A stretch of 64,000 nucleotides of DNA from Streptomyces sp. NBC_00704. Lineage in GTDB: Bacteria; Actinomycetota; Actinomycetes; Streptomycetales; Streptomycetaceae. The stretch covers positions 1,302,001 to 1,366,000 of the forward strand of contig NZ_CP109000.1 in assembly GCF_036226605.1 (NCBI RefSeq), read 5' to 3'. The number at the start of each line of letters is the position of its first letter. The stretch's first letter is position 1. The translations under genes and the position numbers were made by a program. Below the pieces are notes generated by a model, which was not told where the DNA came from, made no database searches, and worked only from the letters and a program-made list of their open reading frames with translations. Shown here piece by piece: positions 8,792 to 17,861 of the stretch.

Positions 8792-9319
8792 TCACTGCTC
8801 GTCCCTGATGACCTCGCCCTGGACCACCTTGCCGTCGGGGCGGTGGATGCGGGCCTGCTGGAACGCGTCGCCGAGGGTGCCCGGCGTGCCGGCGGCCTCG
8901 CGCAGCTTGCGCTCCCCGAAGCCGCCGACCGCCTTCTGGACCGGCGGGAGCAGCAGGAGCAGGCCGATCGCGTCGGAGGCGAAGCCCGGGATCATCAGCA
9001 GAAGACCGCCGAGCATCATGAGACCGTTGCCGCCGCTGCGCGGGGCGGAGCCGCGCTGGAGCGCCTCGTTCAGGTTCTGGAAGGCCCGCCGCCCCGCACG
9101 CTTGATCACGACGCCGCCGAGCACGAACCCGGCGACGAGGATCAGGAGGACCACCGGGCCGCTCGTCGCGCCCGCGACGACGGTCAGCAGCCAGATCTCC
9201 AGCACCAGCCACGCGGCGAGGCCCAGCGGCAGGAACGTCCGCAGGCGGGAGCGGCGGGGCTGGGGACGGCGGGGCTGGGCGTCGGTCGGGTACGCGCGGA
9301 TCGGAGAGCCAGTCGTCAT
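8792..9319 (-). CDS. fxsA: FxsA family membrane protein
   Basis: A 175-residue cytoplasmic-membrane protein of the FxsA family. After a basic N-terminus (about 28 residues) come apolar segments LPLGLAAWLVLEIWLLTVVA and GPVVLLILVAGFVLGGVVIK, then the amphipathic QNLNEALQRG region and MMLGGLLLMIPGFASDAIGL, the family signature. E. coli FxsA relieves exclusion of phage T7 by the F plasmid; the role in actinobacteria is unknown. It is followed at 46 bp by nothing on its own strand and lies downstream of the ppm gene on the same strand. Confidence 0.88.
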   Translation of the reverse strand: MTTGSPIRAYPTDAQPRRPQPRRSRLRTFLPLGLAAWLVLEIWLLTVVAGATSGPVVLLILVAGFVLGGVVIKRAGRRAFQNLNEALQRGSAPRSGGNGLMMLGGLLLMIPGFASDAIGLLLLLPPVQKAVGGFGERKLREAAGTPGTLGDAFQQARIHRPDGKVVQGEVIRDEQ

Positions 9320-9365
9320 GCCTCCAGTGTGCCCGGACGCGGCTCAGAGCGGCATAAGGGCAGGA

Positions 9366-10433
9366 TCAGCTGTCGCTGTGCGACGCGCCGTCGGCCCGGG
9401 ATCCGCCGGATCCGCCCTCCGTACGCGCGTCGGCGGCGTCACCGGCGGACTCGACCGCGGCGCTGTCCGCGCTCCCGTCCACCGGGGCGTCACCCGCGGC
9501 CCGGGCGGGCCCACTGCCGGCGTCCTCCGGTTCCGGGGCGTCGCCGGCGGCGTTCTCGGGCCGCGCGGGGTCGCCGCCGGACTCCGAGGTCGGCGCGGCG
9601 GTGCCGTGGGCGGGGGCGGGCGTCGTCCGCGGGCGCTCCGGCTTTCCGGCTCCGCGGCCGGTGATCTTGCCGACCCGCTCCCCCACGCCCCACGCCGTGA
9701 CCCGCCACAGCGCCTCGACGAGGATGTCGCGGCTCATCTTGGAGTCGCCGAGTTCACGCTCGACGAAGGTGATGGGCACCTCCACCACGTGGTAACCGGC
9801 CTTGACCGCGCGGCGCGCCAGGTCGACCTGGAAGCAGTACCCCTGCGAGGCCACCTCGTCGAGGCCGAGGCCCTCCAGGGTCTCGCGGCGGAAGGCGCGG
9901 TAGCCGCCGGTGATGTCGCGCAGCGGAAGGTCGAGGGCGAGGCGGGAGTACAGGCTGCCGCCGCGGGAGATGACCTCGCGGGACCGGGGCCAGTTCACGA
10001 CCCTGCCGCCCGGCACCCAGCGTGAGCCGAGGACGAGGTCGGCGCCCTTGAGCGCGGTGAGCAGCCGCGGCAGTTCCTCGGGCTGGTGCGAGCCGTCGGC
10101 GTCCATCTCGATCAGGACGCCGTAGCCGTTGTCCAGGCCCCAGTGGAAGCCCGCGAGGTAGGCGGCGCCGAGGCCCTCCTTGCCCTTGCGGTGGAGCACC
10201 CGCACCTGCTCGTCCCCGGCGGCCAGTTCGTCGGCGAGCTTGCCGGTGCCGTCCGGGCTGTTGTCGTCGGCCACGAGGACGTGGGCCTCCGGGACAGCCT
10301 TGCGTACCCGGCCGACGATGCTCTTGATGTTCTCCGCCTCGTTGTAGGTCGGAATGATCACCAAGGCCGTGCCGAGCGGACCGAACTGCCGTCCCCGGTC
10401 CTGTGCCGCGCGGGTCCCGTCGCCGTCGTTCAC
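9366..10433 (-). CDS. ppm1: polyprenol-phosphate mannose synthase
   Basis: A 355-residue GT-A fold, family 2 glycosyltransferase that moves mannose from GDP-mannose to polyprenol phosphate, the donor for protein O-mannosylation and mannoconjugates. Visible motifs: ALVIIPTYNEAENI (residues about 23-36), LVADDNSPDGTG, the metal site IEMDADGSHQPEEL, GSRWVPGGRVVNWP and the C-terminal QGYCFQVDLA. There is no fused acyltransferase or membrane domain, so it matches the stand-alone Ppm1 of Streptomyces (S. coelicolor SCO1423, needed for phiC31 infection). The last 100 residues are a disordered Ala/Glu/Asp-rich tail. GTG at 10433 has AAGGGG upstream; longer readings run through the promoter. Confidence 0.92.
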   Translation of the reverse strand: MNDGDGTRAAQDRGRQFGPLGTALVIIPTYNEAENIKSIVGRVRKAVPEAHVLVADDNSPDGTGKLADELAAGDEQVRVLHRKGKEGLGAAYLAGFHWGLDNGYGVLIEMDADGSHQPEELPRLLTALKGADLVLGSRWVPGGRVVNWPRSREVISRGGSLYSRLALDLPLRDITGGYRAFRRETLEGLGLDEVASQGYCFQVDLARRAVKAGYHVVEVPITFVERELGDSKMSRDILVEALWRVTAWGVGERVGKITGRGAGKPERPRTTPAPAHGTAAPTSESGGDPARPENAAGDAPEPEDAGSGPARAAGDAPVDGSADSAAVESAGDAADARTEGGSGGSRADGASHSDS

Positions 10434-11001
10434 TGCTGCCCCTTCAAGTTCGTACGCAAGGGACCACCATAGTGGCCGCCGCCTGCGATGACGTGACAGG
10501 ACGTTCGAATCGTGGTGTCGAGTCCCCGAAAACGGGGTAAGAACGCGCCTTTGGGTTCGTATGTGCGCCCCTGCCCGCGCGGGCGGGACGCGAGCCCGCT
10601 GCGGATGGGGGCCCGGCGCTCTTCGGGCCGGCCCGGGATCCGCTGGCTGCGGGTCGACCGAAAGCCGTTGTCTACTGAGCGCCCGGGCCCCACCCGGGTC
10701 ACACCTCCCCGACCGGCCAGAACGTTCCCTCGCTGCGGCGCGGGCGCTGAGCCTGGCTGCCAGCGGCGGTGCGCCGGCTCGGCGCACCGTCCCTGACCCA
10801 GCGGCGCCGCGGCGAGTGCGTGGACGTTCTCCGGCGGGGCGTCCGGCGGTGGACTCCGCCGAACCTACCGGCCTTGCGCAGTCGGCTGTCAACCGGCGTT
10901 CGACCTGCGCGTCTTTCGTCAACGCCCTGGTCAGAGGGGAGGGGAAGCCGTCGGCACGAGGCCCTGCGGACGGGTGATCTTCGCCGCGCCGGTCCGGGAG
11001 A
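10434..11001. other. 568-bp gap between amidohydrolase 3' end and ppm1 start
   Basis: No supportable gene. On the minus strand CTGTCA and CACTAT about 19 nt apart, near 10470-10500, may be the ppm1 promoter. A perfect 8-bp stem (10768-10775 and 10781-10788, 5-nt loop) could serve as a distal terminator of the amidohydrolase gene. A small CCCCG-AAAA-CGGGG hairpin is at about 10523-10536. Reading frames here are GC-shadow only. Confidence 0.5.
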
Positions 11002-12618
11002 TCACTCGCTCGGGCGCACGAACACGGTCCGCCCGCCCACCACGGTGCGCAGACACTCCGGCAGTCCGGCCCCGGGGGTGAGGTCGGGCAGCCCGGGGGT
11101 GCCGGAGCGCGGGTCGGTCGACCAGCGGGCGACCCGGTCGTCGGGGGCCTGGACGACGAGTTCGTCCGTCCGCCAGACCGCGTAGTCGGCGGGTGCGCCC
11201 GGCACCAGGACGCCCCCGTCGTCGCGGCCGATCGCCCGCCATCCGCCGCGTGTGTGGGCGGTGAACGCGGCCCGCACGGAGACCCGGTGCTCGGGCGTGC
11301 GGTGGAAGGCGGCGGCGCGGACCGTGCCCCACGGGTCGAGAGGGGTGACCGGGCTGTCGGAGCCGAAGGCGAGCGGCACACCGGTCCGCAGCAGGGCGGC
11401 GAAGGGGTTCAGCGTGCGGGCCCGCTCGACGCCGAGGCGTTGGGCGTACATGCCCTCCTCGCCGCCCCACAGCGCGTCGAAGGCGGGCTGCACGGAGGCG
11501 GTGAGGCCCAGTTCGGCGAAGGCGGCGATCGTCTCCGGGGTGAGCATCTCGGCGTGCTCCACCCGGTGGCGGGCGGCGCGGATCCGCGCGAGGCCCACCT
11601 TGTCCGCCGCGGCGCGCATCCCTTCGACGACGGCGCCGACGGCGGCGTCGCCGATGGCGTGGAACCCGGCCTGCAGTCCGGCCTCGGTGCAGGCCACCAC
11701 GTGCGCGGCCACCTCGGCGGCGCCCAGGTAGGCGGCGCCGGTGTGGTCCGCGTCGGCGTACGGGCCGTGCAGACAGGCGGTGTGGGAGCCGAGGGCGCCG
11801 TCGACGAACAGGTCCCCCGCGGCGCCGAGCGCGCCCAGCTCCCGGACCTTGTCGACGTCCCGCTCCGCCCAGTAGCCGACCACCCGTGGGCCGCTCTCCT
11901 CGGCGGCGAGCCGCAGCAGGTCCGTGAAGTCGTCCTCGGAGGAGATCTCGGGACCGCCGCACTCGTGGACGGAGCCGATGCCGAGGGAGGCGGCGTGTGC
12001 CAGGGCGGCCCGCTGGGCCTCGGCACGCTGTCCGGGCGTCACGGCTGCGAACGCGGCGGCCCGGACGGCGTGGTGGGCGTCGCGGGTCAGCGGCTCCCCG
12101 TCGGCGTGCCCCGCCGCGGTGCGCACGCCGGGCGTCAGGTCGAGCAGCGCGGTGGTGGCGACGGCCGAGTGGACGTCGATGCGGCTGAGGTAGAGGGGCC
12201 GGCCGCCGGTGGCCTCGTCCAGTTCCTCGCGCCGGGGAGGACGCCCCTCCGGCCAGCCGGAGGCGTCCCAGCCGTGCCCGAGGAGCACCTTGTCGAGCGG
12301 GCGGGCGGCCGCGAAGTCCCGCACGCGGGCGAGGGCGGCGGCCAGGGAGGGGGCCCCGGACAGGTCGAGGCCGGTCAGCGCGAGGCCGGTGGAGGTGGTG
12401 TGCACATGGGCGTCGGTGAACGCCGGGGCGACCAGCGCGCCCTCCAGGTCGACGATCTCGTCGACGCCGTCCGCGAAGGCGTCGGCGGCGCCCTCGGAGC
12501 CGACCCAGGCGACCTGGCCGCGCTCGACCACCATCGCGGTCGCGAACGGGTCGGCGGGACTGTGGACCTCTCCGCGGCGGAGCAGGACGGTTTTCGGCTG
12601 GGGGGCGCGCTCACTCAT
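11002..12618 (-). CDS. amidohydrolase family protein (YtcJ-like)
   Basis: A 538-residue metal-dependent amidohydrolase of the YtcJ/amidohydrolase-3 type. The metal-binding HxH is in TDAHVHTTSTG near residue 68; other expected ligands lie in GFHAIGDAAVGAVVEGM, HRVEHAEML and the late aspartate of LAFGSDSPVTPLDPW. The N-terminal and C-terminal beta-sandwich segments (LEGALVAPAFTDAH; GAPADYAVW) bracket the barrel. Substrate unknown; members include N-acyl and formamide hydrolases. It starts 45 bp after an Lrp/AsnC regulator on the same strand, so the two genes probably form an operon. Confidence 0.88.
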   Translation of the reverse strand: MSERAPQPKTVLLRRGEVHSPADPFATAMVVERGQVAWVGSEGAADAFADGVDEIVDLEGALVAPAFTDAHVHTTSTGLALTGLDLSGAPSLAAALARVRDFAAARPLDKVLLGHGWDASGWPEGRPPRREELDEATGGRPLYLSRIDVHSAVATTALLDLTPGVRTAAGHADGEPLTRDAHHAVRAAAFAAVTPGQRAEAQRAALAHAASLGIGSVHECGGPEISSEDDFTDLLRLAAEESGPRVVGYWAERDVDKVRELGALGAAGDLFVDGALGSHTACLHGPYADADHTGAAYLGAAEVAAHVVACTEAGLQAGFHAIGDAAVGAVVEGMRAAADKVGLARIRAARHRVEHAEMLTPETIAAFAELGLTASVQPAFDALWGGEEGMYAQRLGVERARTLNPFAALLRTGVPLAFGSDSPVTPLDPWGTVRAAAFHRTPEHRVSVRAAFTAHTRGGWRAIGRDDGGVLVPGAPADYAVWRTDELVVQAPDDRVARWSTDPRSGTPGLPDLTPGAGLPECLRTVVGGRTVFVRPSE

Positions 12619-12663
12619 GGGAACAGTCTCGCGCCTCGCGCCGGCCGCCCGGCACGGGGTCCC

Positions 12664-13104
12664 TCAGATCCTCGGCGGCCGGGCCTCGTACGGGGTGGAC
12701 AGGGCGACCGTCGTGCGCGTCGACACCCCGGCCAGCGCCCGGAGCCGTCCCAGGAGCTCCTCCAGCTCGTGCGGGGTGGCCACGCGCACCTTGAGGATGT
12801 AGTTCTCGTCCCCGGCGACGCTGTGACAGGCCTCGATCTCGGGCAGACCCGCCAGCCGCTCGGCGATGTCGTCGGGGGCGCTGGGGTCGAACGGTTTCAC
12901 CGAGATGAACGCGGTCAGCGGCAGCCCGACGGCCTCCGGGTCGACGACGGCCGCGTACCCGCGGATGACGCCGCGCTGTTCCAGCCTGCGCACTCTCTGG
13001 TGCACGGCGGACGTGGACAGGCCCGTGGCCTTGCCCAGATCGGTGTAGCTCATCCGCCCGTCCTTGACGAGCAGCTGCACGATTTGTCGGTCCAGCTCCT
13101 CCAT
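12664..13104 (-). CDS. Lrp/AsnC family transcriptional regulator
   Basis: A 146-residue Lrp/AsnC protein. The N-terminal helix-turn-helix is DRQIVQLLVKDGRMSYTDLG followed by KATGLSTSAVHQRVRRLEQR; the C-terminal RAM ligand-binding domain contains SVAGDENYILKVRV and the LRALAGVSTRTTV dimer strand. ATG at 13104 (MEELDRQ) is the canonical start; longer frames run into the promoter, where a TATACGTAT palindrome near 13136 may be an operator. It precedes the amidohydrolase gene and may regulate it. Ligand unknown. Confidence 0.9.
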   Translation of the reverse strand: MEELDRQIVQLLVKDGRMSYTDLGKATGLSTSAVHQRVRRLEQRGVIRGYAAVVDPEAVGLPLTAFISVKPFDPSAPDDIAERLAGLPEIEACHSVAGDENYILKVRVATPHELEELLGRLRALAGVSTRTTVALSTPYEARPPRI

Positions 13105-13345
13105 GACGCAGAACCTACCGTGCGGGCGATCTCCGCGTATACGTATGCAGCCCAGGTCATAGCCGGTTCGTGATGTGGCGGGGGCGCGTGGGGCGTGCGG
13201 CATCTGCGTCGGGCATGTGACGAATGCCACAGCACTTGTCAAGGCTTGGTGAGGGCCCGGTGGTTACCGCGCGTACCGGCTGGGAAGTGCTTGCTGTGGT
13301 CGAGGCCGCAGTGCCTTCACGGCCCAGTCCGAGGGGGAGAATCCC

Positions 13346-13801
13346 ATGCAGAATCCCAAGCGCCCTGGTCGCACCGCGCCCAAGCGGCTCCAGTCGGTCG
13401 TCGAACCCGAGCCGGAGGGCGTCGAACCCTTCGACGCCGACGGTTTCGACGCCGATGACGCCGACCACTTCGACGCCTACGACACCTTCGAGATGTACCG
13501 CGTGATCTGCCCGGACTGCGCGCAGCCCATCGCGCTGCTGGCGGACGAGGAGATCCTGCCGGAGCACGCGCTGTGCGCCTCGCCGTGGAACCCGTTCGGG
13601 CTCACGGTCTGCGCCGGGACGGGACGCGCGGCGTCCGAGGCCCGGTCCGCCGACGAGTCCGCGGAACCCCAGGAGCAGGACACGGCGCTGCTGCTGACGC
13701 TCCCTCAGGGCCTGGACTGGCGCACGCAGCCCTTCTCGCACGTAGGCGGCCAGGGCTCGCGTCCGATGCGCGTCCCGGCGATGCGCCGCGCCGCGGCCTG
13801 A
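13346..13801 (+). CDS. hypothetical protein with CPDC motif
   Basis: A 151-residue actinobacterial protein that I do not assign to a named family. It has a basic start (PKRPGRTAPKRLQ), an acidic stretch rich in FDAD repeats at residues 27-48, and a small cysteine module: CPDC at about 55-58, then single cysteines in HALCASPW and LTVCAGTG. Four spaced cysteines could bind zinc, but no fold is recognised. The C-terminus is basic. ATG at 13346 follows GAGGGGGAGA. It stands alone, divergent from the Lrp gene. Confidence 0.75.
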   Translation: MQNPKRPGRTAPKRLQSVVEPEPEGVEPFDADGFDADDADHFDAYDTFEMYRVICPDCAQPIALLADEEILPEHALCASPWNPFGLTVCAGTGRAASEARSADESAEPQEQDTALLLTLPQGLDWRTQPFSHVGGQGSRPMRVPAMRRAAA

Positions 13802-14135
13802 AGCGAACTCTCGCGCGCCCGACGGCAGTCGGCCGGCCGTTGCGCACGCCGGGTGCGGTCGTGCCCGCGTCCGACGCCGACCGCTGCCGGACGGGAGCCT
13901 CCTGTCGGCACGTCAGAAGCCGTACACGCACGGCCTGTTGGGCTCTCGACGGCTGACGGGTCACGCCCGGCCGGTCGCGTCGGGGGCAGGACGATCGCCT
14001 CGGGTCGCATCGGGCGCACCGTCACGGCCCGCCATCTGACGCGGCGTGAGCGAACGGGAGACCGGGGCACCCCCCGAACTCACGCTCTACGACGGTGGCC
14101 GGTGACCTGCCCCGCGGCGTCGCCGTTGCGCTGGT
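13802..14135. other. 334-bp stretch without a recognised gene
   Basis: Between two small plus-strand genes. A short open frame starting GTG at 14047 encodes 19 residues (VSERETGAPPELTLYDGGR) and stops before the next gene. It has no clear ribosome-binding site. Nothing else was seen. Confidence 0.4.
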
Positions 14136-14402
14136 ATGGCCCCCACCTATTCGGCTGCACCCGGGCGTCACCGCCAGTTGTTCGTTGCGCCGCGCCCCGA
14201 ACCCGTCGGCGCAGGATCGGTTCCGCCGGCCGCGCCGGCCGCTCAGGACCCGCCCATCTACCGCGACCTGCTGCGCGTCTGGGCCGACCGGGGCCGGACC
14301 CTGCCGGGCCGCCACGACCCCGAGTGGGTGCGACTGGCGGCTCCGCAGGTGCGGCCGGGGCAGTTCGGCGGCTCCGCGGACCCGCTGGGCGACATGCGCT
14401 GA
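14136..14402 (+). CDS. small hypothetical protein
   Basis: An 88-residue protein of unknown function. The C-terminal half (DPPIYRDLLRVWADRGRTLP, then DPEWVRLAAPQ, FGGSADPLGD) uses codons with GC at position three and reads like a conserved Streptomyces domain. The first 40 residues are Pro/Ala-rich and less convincing. No good ribosome-binding site precedes the ATG, so the start is uncertain and the gene could be leaderless. No partner is evident; the next gene is on the other strand. Confidence 0.6.
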   Translation: MAPTYSAAPGRHRQLFVAPRPEPVGAGSVPPAAPAAQDPPIYRDLLRVWADRGRTLPGRHDPEWVRLAAPQVRPGQFGGSADPLGDMR

Positions 14403-14486
14403 GTGCGGCACGGGGACCGGCAGCGGCTCGGGGCGCGGGCGCCTTCGTCCGGGAACCGAGCCCGGACACCGGCGACGGCGGACCGG

Positions 14487-15161
14487 TCAGGGCCGTCCGG
14501 TGGTCGACGGGCGGCGGGCCGGGGCCGGTGCGGGGAAGGCGGGGTCCAGTTCCTCGATGGCGCGCAGGCAGCCGCCCAGCGTCTTCACCAGCAGATCGCC
14601 CATGACCTCGCGGGAGAGTTCGGGCCGTTCGATCCACGCCAGGGTGGCCCCCTCCACGCTGCACACCCAGGACAGCAGGGCCATCCGGGGCAGCGGCGGG
14701 ATGTCGCCGCTGCCGTACGCGCCCTCGGCGAGGGTCGCCACGATCGCCGCGCGCACGCCGTCGCGGATGGCGTGCACCTCGGTGTCGAAGCCCACGCCGC
14801 CGCTGACGATCGTCCGGTACGCGGCCTGGTTGTGCTCGGCGTAGCGCAGATAGCCGTCGATGGTGCGGTGCACGCGGTCCACCTGGGGCAGGTCCGCGCG
14901 GCTCGCCGCGAAGGCGACCAGGGCGGCGACGGAGTCCTGGATGATCGCCAGGTAGTAGCCGCGCTTGGACTGGAAGTAGTAGTAGATCAGCCCCTTGGCG
15001 ACGTGCGCCTGCCGGGCGATGTCGTCCATCGAGAGGGCGTCGTACGACGTGTCGGCGAACAACTTCCGCCCGATGGAGATGAGTTCGGCGCGGCGCGCCA
15101 GTGAGCGCTCGGTGCCGCGCGCCCGGGGCCGGACGACTTCGCGCTGTTCACTGATGTTCAA
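14487..15161 (-). CDS. TetR family transcriptional regulator
   Basis: A 224-residue TetR repressor. The N-terminal HTH spans residues about 24-70: ISIGRKLFADTSYDALSMDD, IARQAHVAKGLIYYYFQSKR. The C-terminal ligand-binding domain is all-helical and the tail is Pro/Arg-rich. It lies 75 bp downstream of a small membrane protein and the C39-like peptidase, all on the minus strand, so it could be the last gene of that transcript. Target and ligand are not evident from the sequence. Confidence 0.92.
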   Translation of the reverse strand: MNISEQREVVRPRARGTERSLARRAELISIGRKLFADTSYDALSMDDIARQAHVAKGLIYYYFQSKRGYYLAIIQDSVAALVAFAASRADLPQVDRVHRTIDGYLRYAEHNQAAYRTIVSGGVGFDTEVHAIRDGVRAAIVATLAEGAYGSGDIPPLPRMALLSWVCSVEGATLAWIERPELSREVMGDLLVKTLGGCLRAIEELDPAFPAPAPARRPSTTGRP

Positions 15162-15235
15162 TGTCGACCCTGATCTCGGGCGGTCGGCGGGACGTCCGCA
15201 GTATGTCAGGTCAACCGCGCGTCAGGACACGCCCG

Positions 15236-15376
15236 TCACAGCAGTCCGAGCTGGGTGACCAGCATCGCGACGACCGCGACGAGGACCCAGCCCGCGACGT
15301 GCTCCAGGATCTTCGGGCCGTCGGCGTCGGGGCCTCCGGTGCGGACTCGGGCGGCGGTGGCTGTCTGTGCGGTCAT
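15236..15376 (-). CDS. small single-helix membrane protein (SCO1431-like)
   Basis: A 46-residue peptide with a charged N-terminus (TAQTATAARVRTGGPDADGP) and one C-terminal transmembrane helix, HVAGWVLVAVVAMLVTQLGL. From memory this matches the small Streptomyces family named after SCO1431, of unknown function. ATG at 15376 is preferred over an in-frame start at 15436. It lies between the C39-like peptidase and TetR genes on the same strand. Confidence 0.7.
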   Translation of the reverse strand: MTAQTATAARVRTGGPDADGPKILEHVAGWVLVAVVAMLVTQLGLL

Positions 15377-15466
15377 GGCGGCTCGCTGAGGTCGGACGTA
15401 CTGGTGGATCCCCCCACGATCCGTCCACCTTGCCATCTCCCGGGACCTTTGCGGCGGAGACGTTGC

Positions 15467-16843
15467 TCACACGGGGATGCCCACCGCGGCGAGGGCCTCG
15501 CACTGGCGGGCCGTGGGCCGCGCCGGGAAGTAGACGTAGCAGACGCCTCCGCTGCCGGAGACGACCTTGCCGCTCGCGTCGTGACGCCGGGTCCTGAGCC
15601 AGACGTTCTCGAACTCCCGCCGCGGGTACACGCGCCGCACCGCCGCGTCGTCCGCCGAGAACGGGTCGTTGGCGATCACGTCGCCCCGGGCCGTGAAGCC
15701 GATCACCGTCATCAGGTGCCCGGAGGTGCCGTAACCCGCCCCCGTCAGCTCCTCCTTGAGGAACGACTGGGACGTCATGGCCGGGATGCCGGCGGCGATC
15801 AGCGTCTCGAGGCCGGTGAGGGAGCCGAGCCGGGTCACCACGCCCCGCAGGTCGGTGAAGGTGGCCGCGTAGGCGGCGTTGAACGGCCAGTTGCCGCAGC
15901 CGCCGTACTGGTAGTCGTACGTGTACCGGGCGGCGTGGCACACCTGGGGGTCGCTGTAGGAGGGGTCGACCCAGGCCAGCTGCCGGGGCGTGAGCCGGCC
16001 GCCCCAGTACTCGACGGCCATCTGTGTGGACGTGGGGCTGCACCAGGCCTCGCCGCCGCTGTCGTACTCGGGGTAGCGGCCCCGGTGGATCTCCTGCGAG
16101 TAGCGCGGGACGACCAGTTCCCGCGCGACGCCGGGCACGGAGGCCGGGACGGTGAAGCGGTCCGGGACGTCGGAGCCCATGGCGTCCAGCCGCCACACGG
16201 TGGGGGTGGCGCCGGAGCCGGGGCGGCGGTACAGGGTGAGCCGGAGCCTGACGGCGGCGATCCGCAGCCCCGTGGCGGCGTCGTCGACGGCGAGGGTGTC
16301 GGTCCAGACGGTGCTGCGCCCGTCCTTCTGGCCGTCGACCGAGGTGCGCCGGACGTCCTGGTCGCCGGAGGCCCAGCGGCCCATCACGTACCAGGGGGTG
16401 TCCTCGCCGTCGGAGTACGTGCCCTTCAGCTCGACCTGGAGCCAGGTGCCGGCCGGGGTGCTCGCGTTCCAGGAGGCGACCACCTCCGTGGCCGGCACCG
16501 CCAGCGCCCGGGCCGGGGACGTCCAGGTCGCGTACTCCCAGGCGGCGGTGGCCTTGGTGTGCGGGTCCGTGTAGTCGACCGAGCCCAGCGGGGCGGCGAT
16601 GACGACTCCGGGGCGGGTTCCTGCCACGGCACGGGTTCCCTGGGCGGCGCCGCCGGACCAGTCGGCGTACGTGGTCCAGGCGCGGTGGTCGACGGACCGG
16701 GCCGGGGCCGCTTCGGCGTCGCCGGCGTCCCCCGGGCCGGCGGCCGGTGCGGCCGTCGCGGCCGGGGCCGACGCACCGGCCACCGCGGCGGCGACCGTGA
16801 CGGCGAGGACTCTCCTGCGGGACGGCTGTTCGGCTCTGCTCAT
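15467..16843 (-). CDS. secreted C39-like (papain-fold) peptidase
   Basis: A 458-residue exported protein. A twin-arginine type signal (PSRRRVLAVTVAAAVAGA) occupies the first 30 residues. The middle is a beta-rich domain (about 50-230). The C-terminal C39-like domain carries a catalytic triad candidate: Cys in GGEAWCSPTSTQMAVEYW, His in GTSGHLMTVIGFT, and Asp in VIANDPFS. Such proteins are predicted cysteine peptidases of the cell surface; unlike bacteriocin C39 peptidases this one has no ABC transporter domain. The substrate is unknown. It is the first gene of the leftward set with the SCO1431-like and TetR genes. Confidence 0.88.
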   Translation of the reverse strand: MSRAEQPSRRRVLAVTVAAAVAGASAPAATAAPAAGPGDAGDAEAAPARSVDHRAWTTYADWSGGAAQGTRAVAGTRPGVVIAAPLGSVDYTDPHTKATAAWEYATWTSPARALAVPATEVVASWNASTPAGTWLQVELKGTYSDGEDTPWYVMGRWASGDQDVRRTSVDGQKDGRSTVWTDTLAVDDAATGLRIAAVRLRLTLYRRPGSGATPTVWRLDAMGSDVPDRFTVPASVPGVARELVVPRYSQEIHRGRYPEYDSGGEAWCSPTSTQMAVEYWGGRLTPRQLAWVDPSYSDPQVCHAARYTYDYQYGGCGNWPFNAAYAATFTDLRGVVTRLGSLTGLETLIAAGIPAMTSQSFLKEELTGAGYGTSGHLMTVIGFTARGDVIANDPFSADDAAVRRVYPRREFENVWLRTRRHDASGKVVSGSGGVCYVYFPARPTARQCEALAAVGIPV

Positions 16844-17029
16844 GGGCGGAAGGACCCCCGAGGTCTCGGCGCGGCTGTGCGCCCACTATGAACGGCCGCG
16901 GACCCGCCTTCCAGCACCGCCGCCCGGGCCACGCCCACGGACGTGGGGCCGAACCACCGGTGTGGCGTACGCACGTAGGATTCCGGGGGGACGCGGGGAT
17001 CGTCCCGACGCCGGGTTCCCGGCCCGGAC

Positions 17030-17776
17030 GTGCTCGCGGGCCGTCCCGAACGGCGGGTACCGGCCCCCGGCCCTCCCGCCGGCCTCGCGCCCCCCCGTTC
17101 CTCCTACCCCCCTTCTCCTCCTTCTCCCGTTCCCCCTCTCCCACCTGGACCCGCCATCCACCAGCTCGCCTCCCGGCTCCGCCGCCTGCCGCCGTCCTGC
17201 GGGCCGGTCCGTCTGATCGGCGTCGACGGCCACGCCGGCTCGGGGAAGTCCACGTTCGCCGCGGCGCTGGCCGAGGCGATCGGCGGGGCGCCGGTGCTGC
17301 ACCTCGATGACATCGCCTCGCACGCGAGGCTGTTCGCGTGGACCGAGCAGCTGCTCACCCAGGTGATCGAGCCCTTCGAACGCGGCGAGAGCGCGCGGTA
17401 CACCCCCTACGACTGGCGCGCCCGGCGCTTCGGCGCCCCCCGGACCCTGCCCGCGGAACCCGTCGTCCTCGTGGAGGGAGTCGGCGCCGGACGCCGGGCC
17501 CTGCGGCCCGTGCTCTCGTGTCTGCTGTGGATGGACGTGCCGGCAGAGCAGGCCTGGGCGCGCGGCCGGTCACGGGACGGGGAGGAGCAGCGGGAGTTCT
17601 GGGACGGCTGGGTTCCGGCCGAACTCGGCCACTTCGCCGCCGATCCGTCGCGGCCGTACGCCGACGCGCTGGTACGGCAGTCGCCCGAGGGATACGAGGT
17701 GCTGCCGGGACCGCGCGGAGGGCCTGGTCCGCACCAGGATGTCACTCATGGTGAGGGACCGGCCGCGATGTGGTGA
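17030..17776 (+). CDS. P-loop NTPase, uridine kinase-like
   Basis: A nucleoside-kinase-like P-loop protein of up to 248 residues. Walker A is GVDGHAGSGKSTFAAAL; LDDI follows as the substrate-site Asp pair; VVLVEGVGAGRRALRP is the Walker B-type strand; RGRSRDGEEQREFWDGWV is the lid region. Substrate unknown. The start is doubtful. GTG at 17030 gives an N-terminal Pro/Ser extension encoded by a long pyrimidine tract (about 17088-17150), and there is no ATG, GTG or TTG in frame closer to the domain; the likely natural N-terminus is near IHQLASRLRRLP (codon ATC at 17156). Confidence 0.8.
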   Translation: MLAGRPERRVPAPGPPAGLAPPRSSYPPSPPSPVPPLPPGPAIHQLASRLRRLPPSCGPVRLIGVDGHAGSGKSTFAAALAEAIGGAPVLHLDDIASHARLFAWTEQLLTQVIEPFERGESARYTPYDWRARRFGAPRTLPAEPVVLVEGVGAGRRALRPVLSCLLWMDVPAEQAWARGRSRDGEEQREFWDGWVPAELGHFAADPSRPYADALVRQSPEGYEVLPGPRGGPGPHQDVTHGEGPAAMW

Positions 17777-17825
17777 ACCTGTGAAGACTCTTGCGTTCGA
17801 AGTTCGCCAACTGCCTCAACTCCGC

Positions 17826-17855
17826 TTGACCGGCGGCCCGTACAGGTCTTACGTT
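17826..17855 (+). promoter_or_regulatory. sigma-70 type promoter ahead of a short leader RNA
   Basis: TTGACC at 17826-17831 and TACGTT at 17850-17855 are 18 nt apart, a good housekeeping-sigma match for Streptomyces. The predicted start is near 17861-17862, about 355 bp upstream of the AAA gene and just before an 11-bp hairpin. Confidence 0.6.
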
Positions 17856-17861
17856 CTCAAT

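Noticed and set aside
8458..8808. Pro-Glu repeat protein
   Set aside because: No ribosome-binding site or conserved domain, and the repeat is better explained by CCCGAG slippage between convergent genes.
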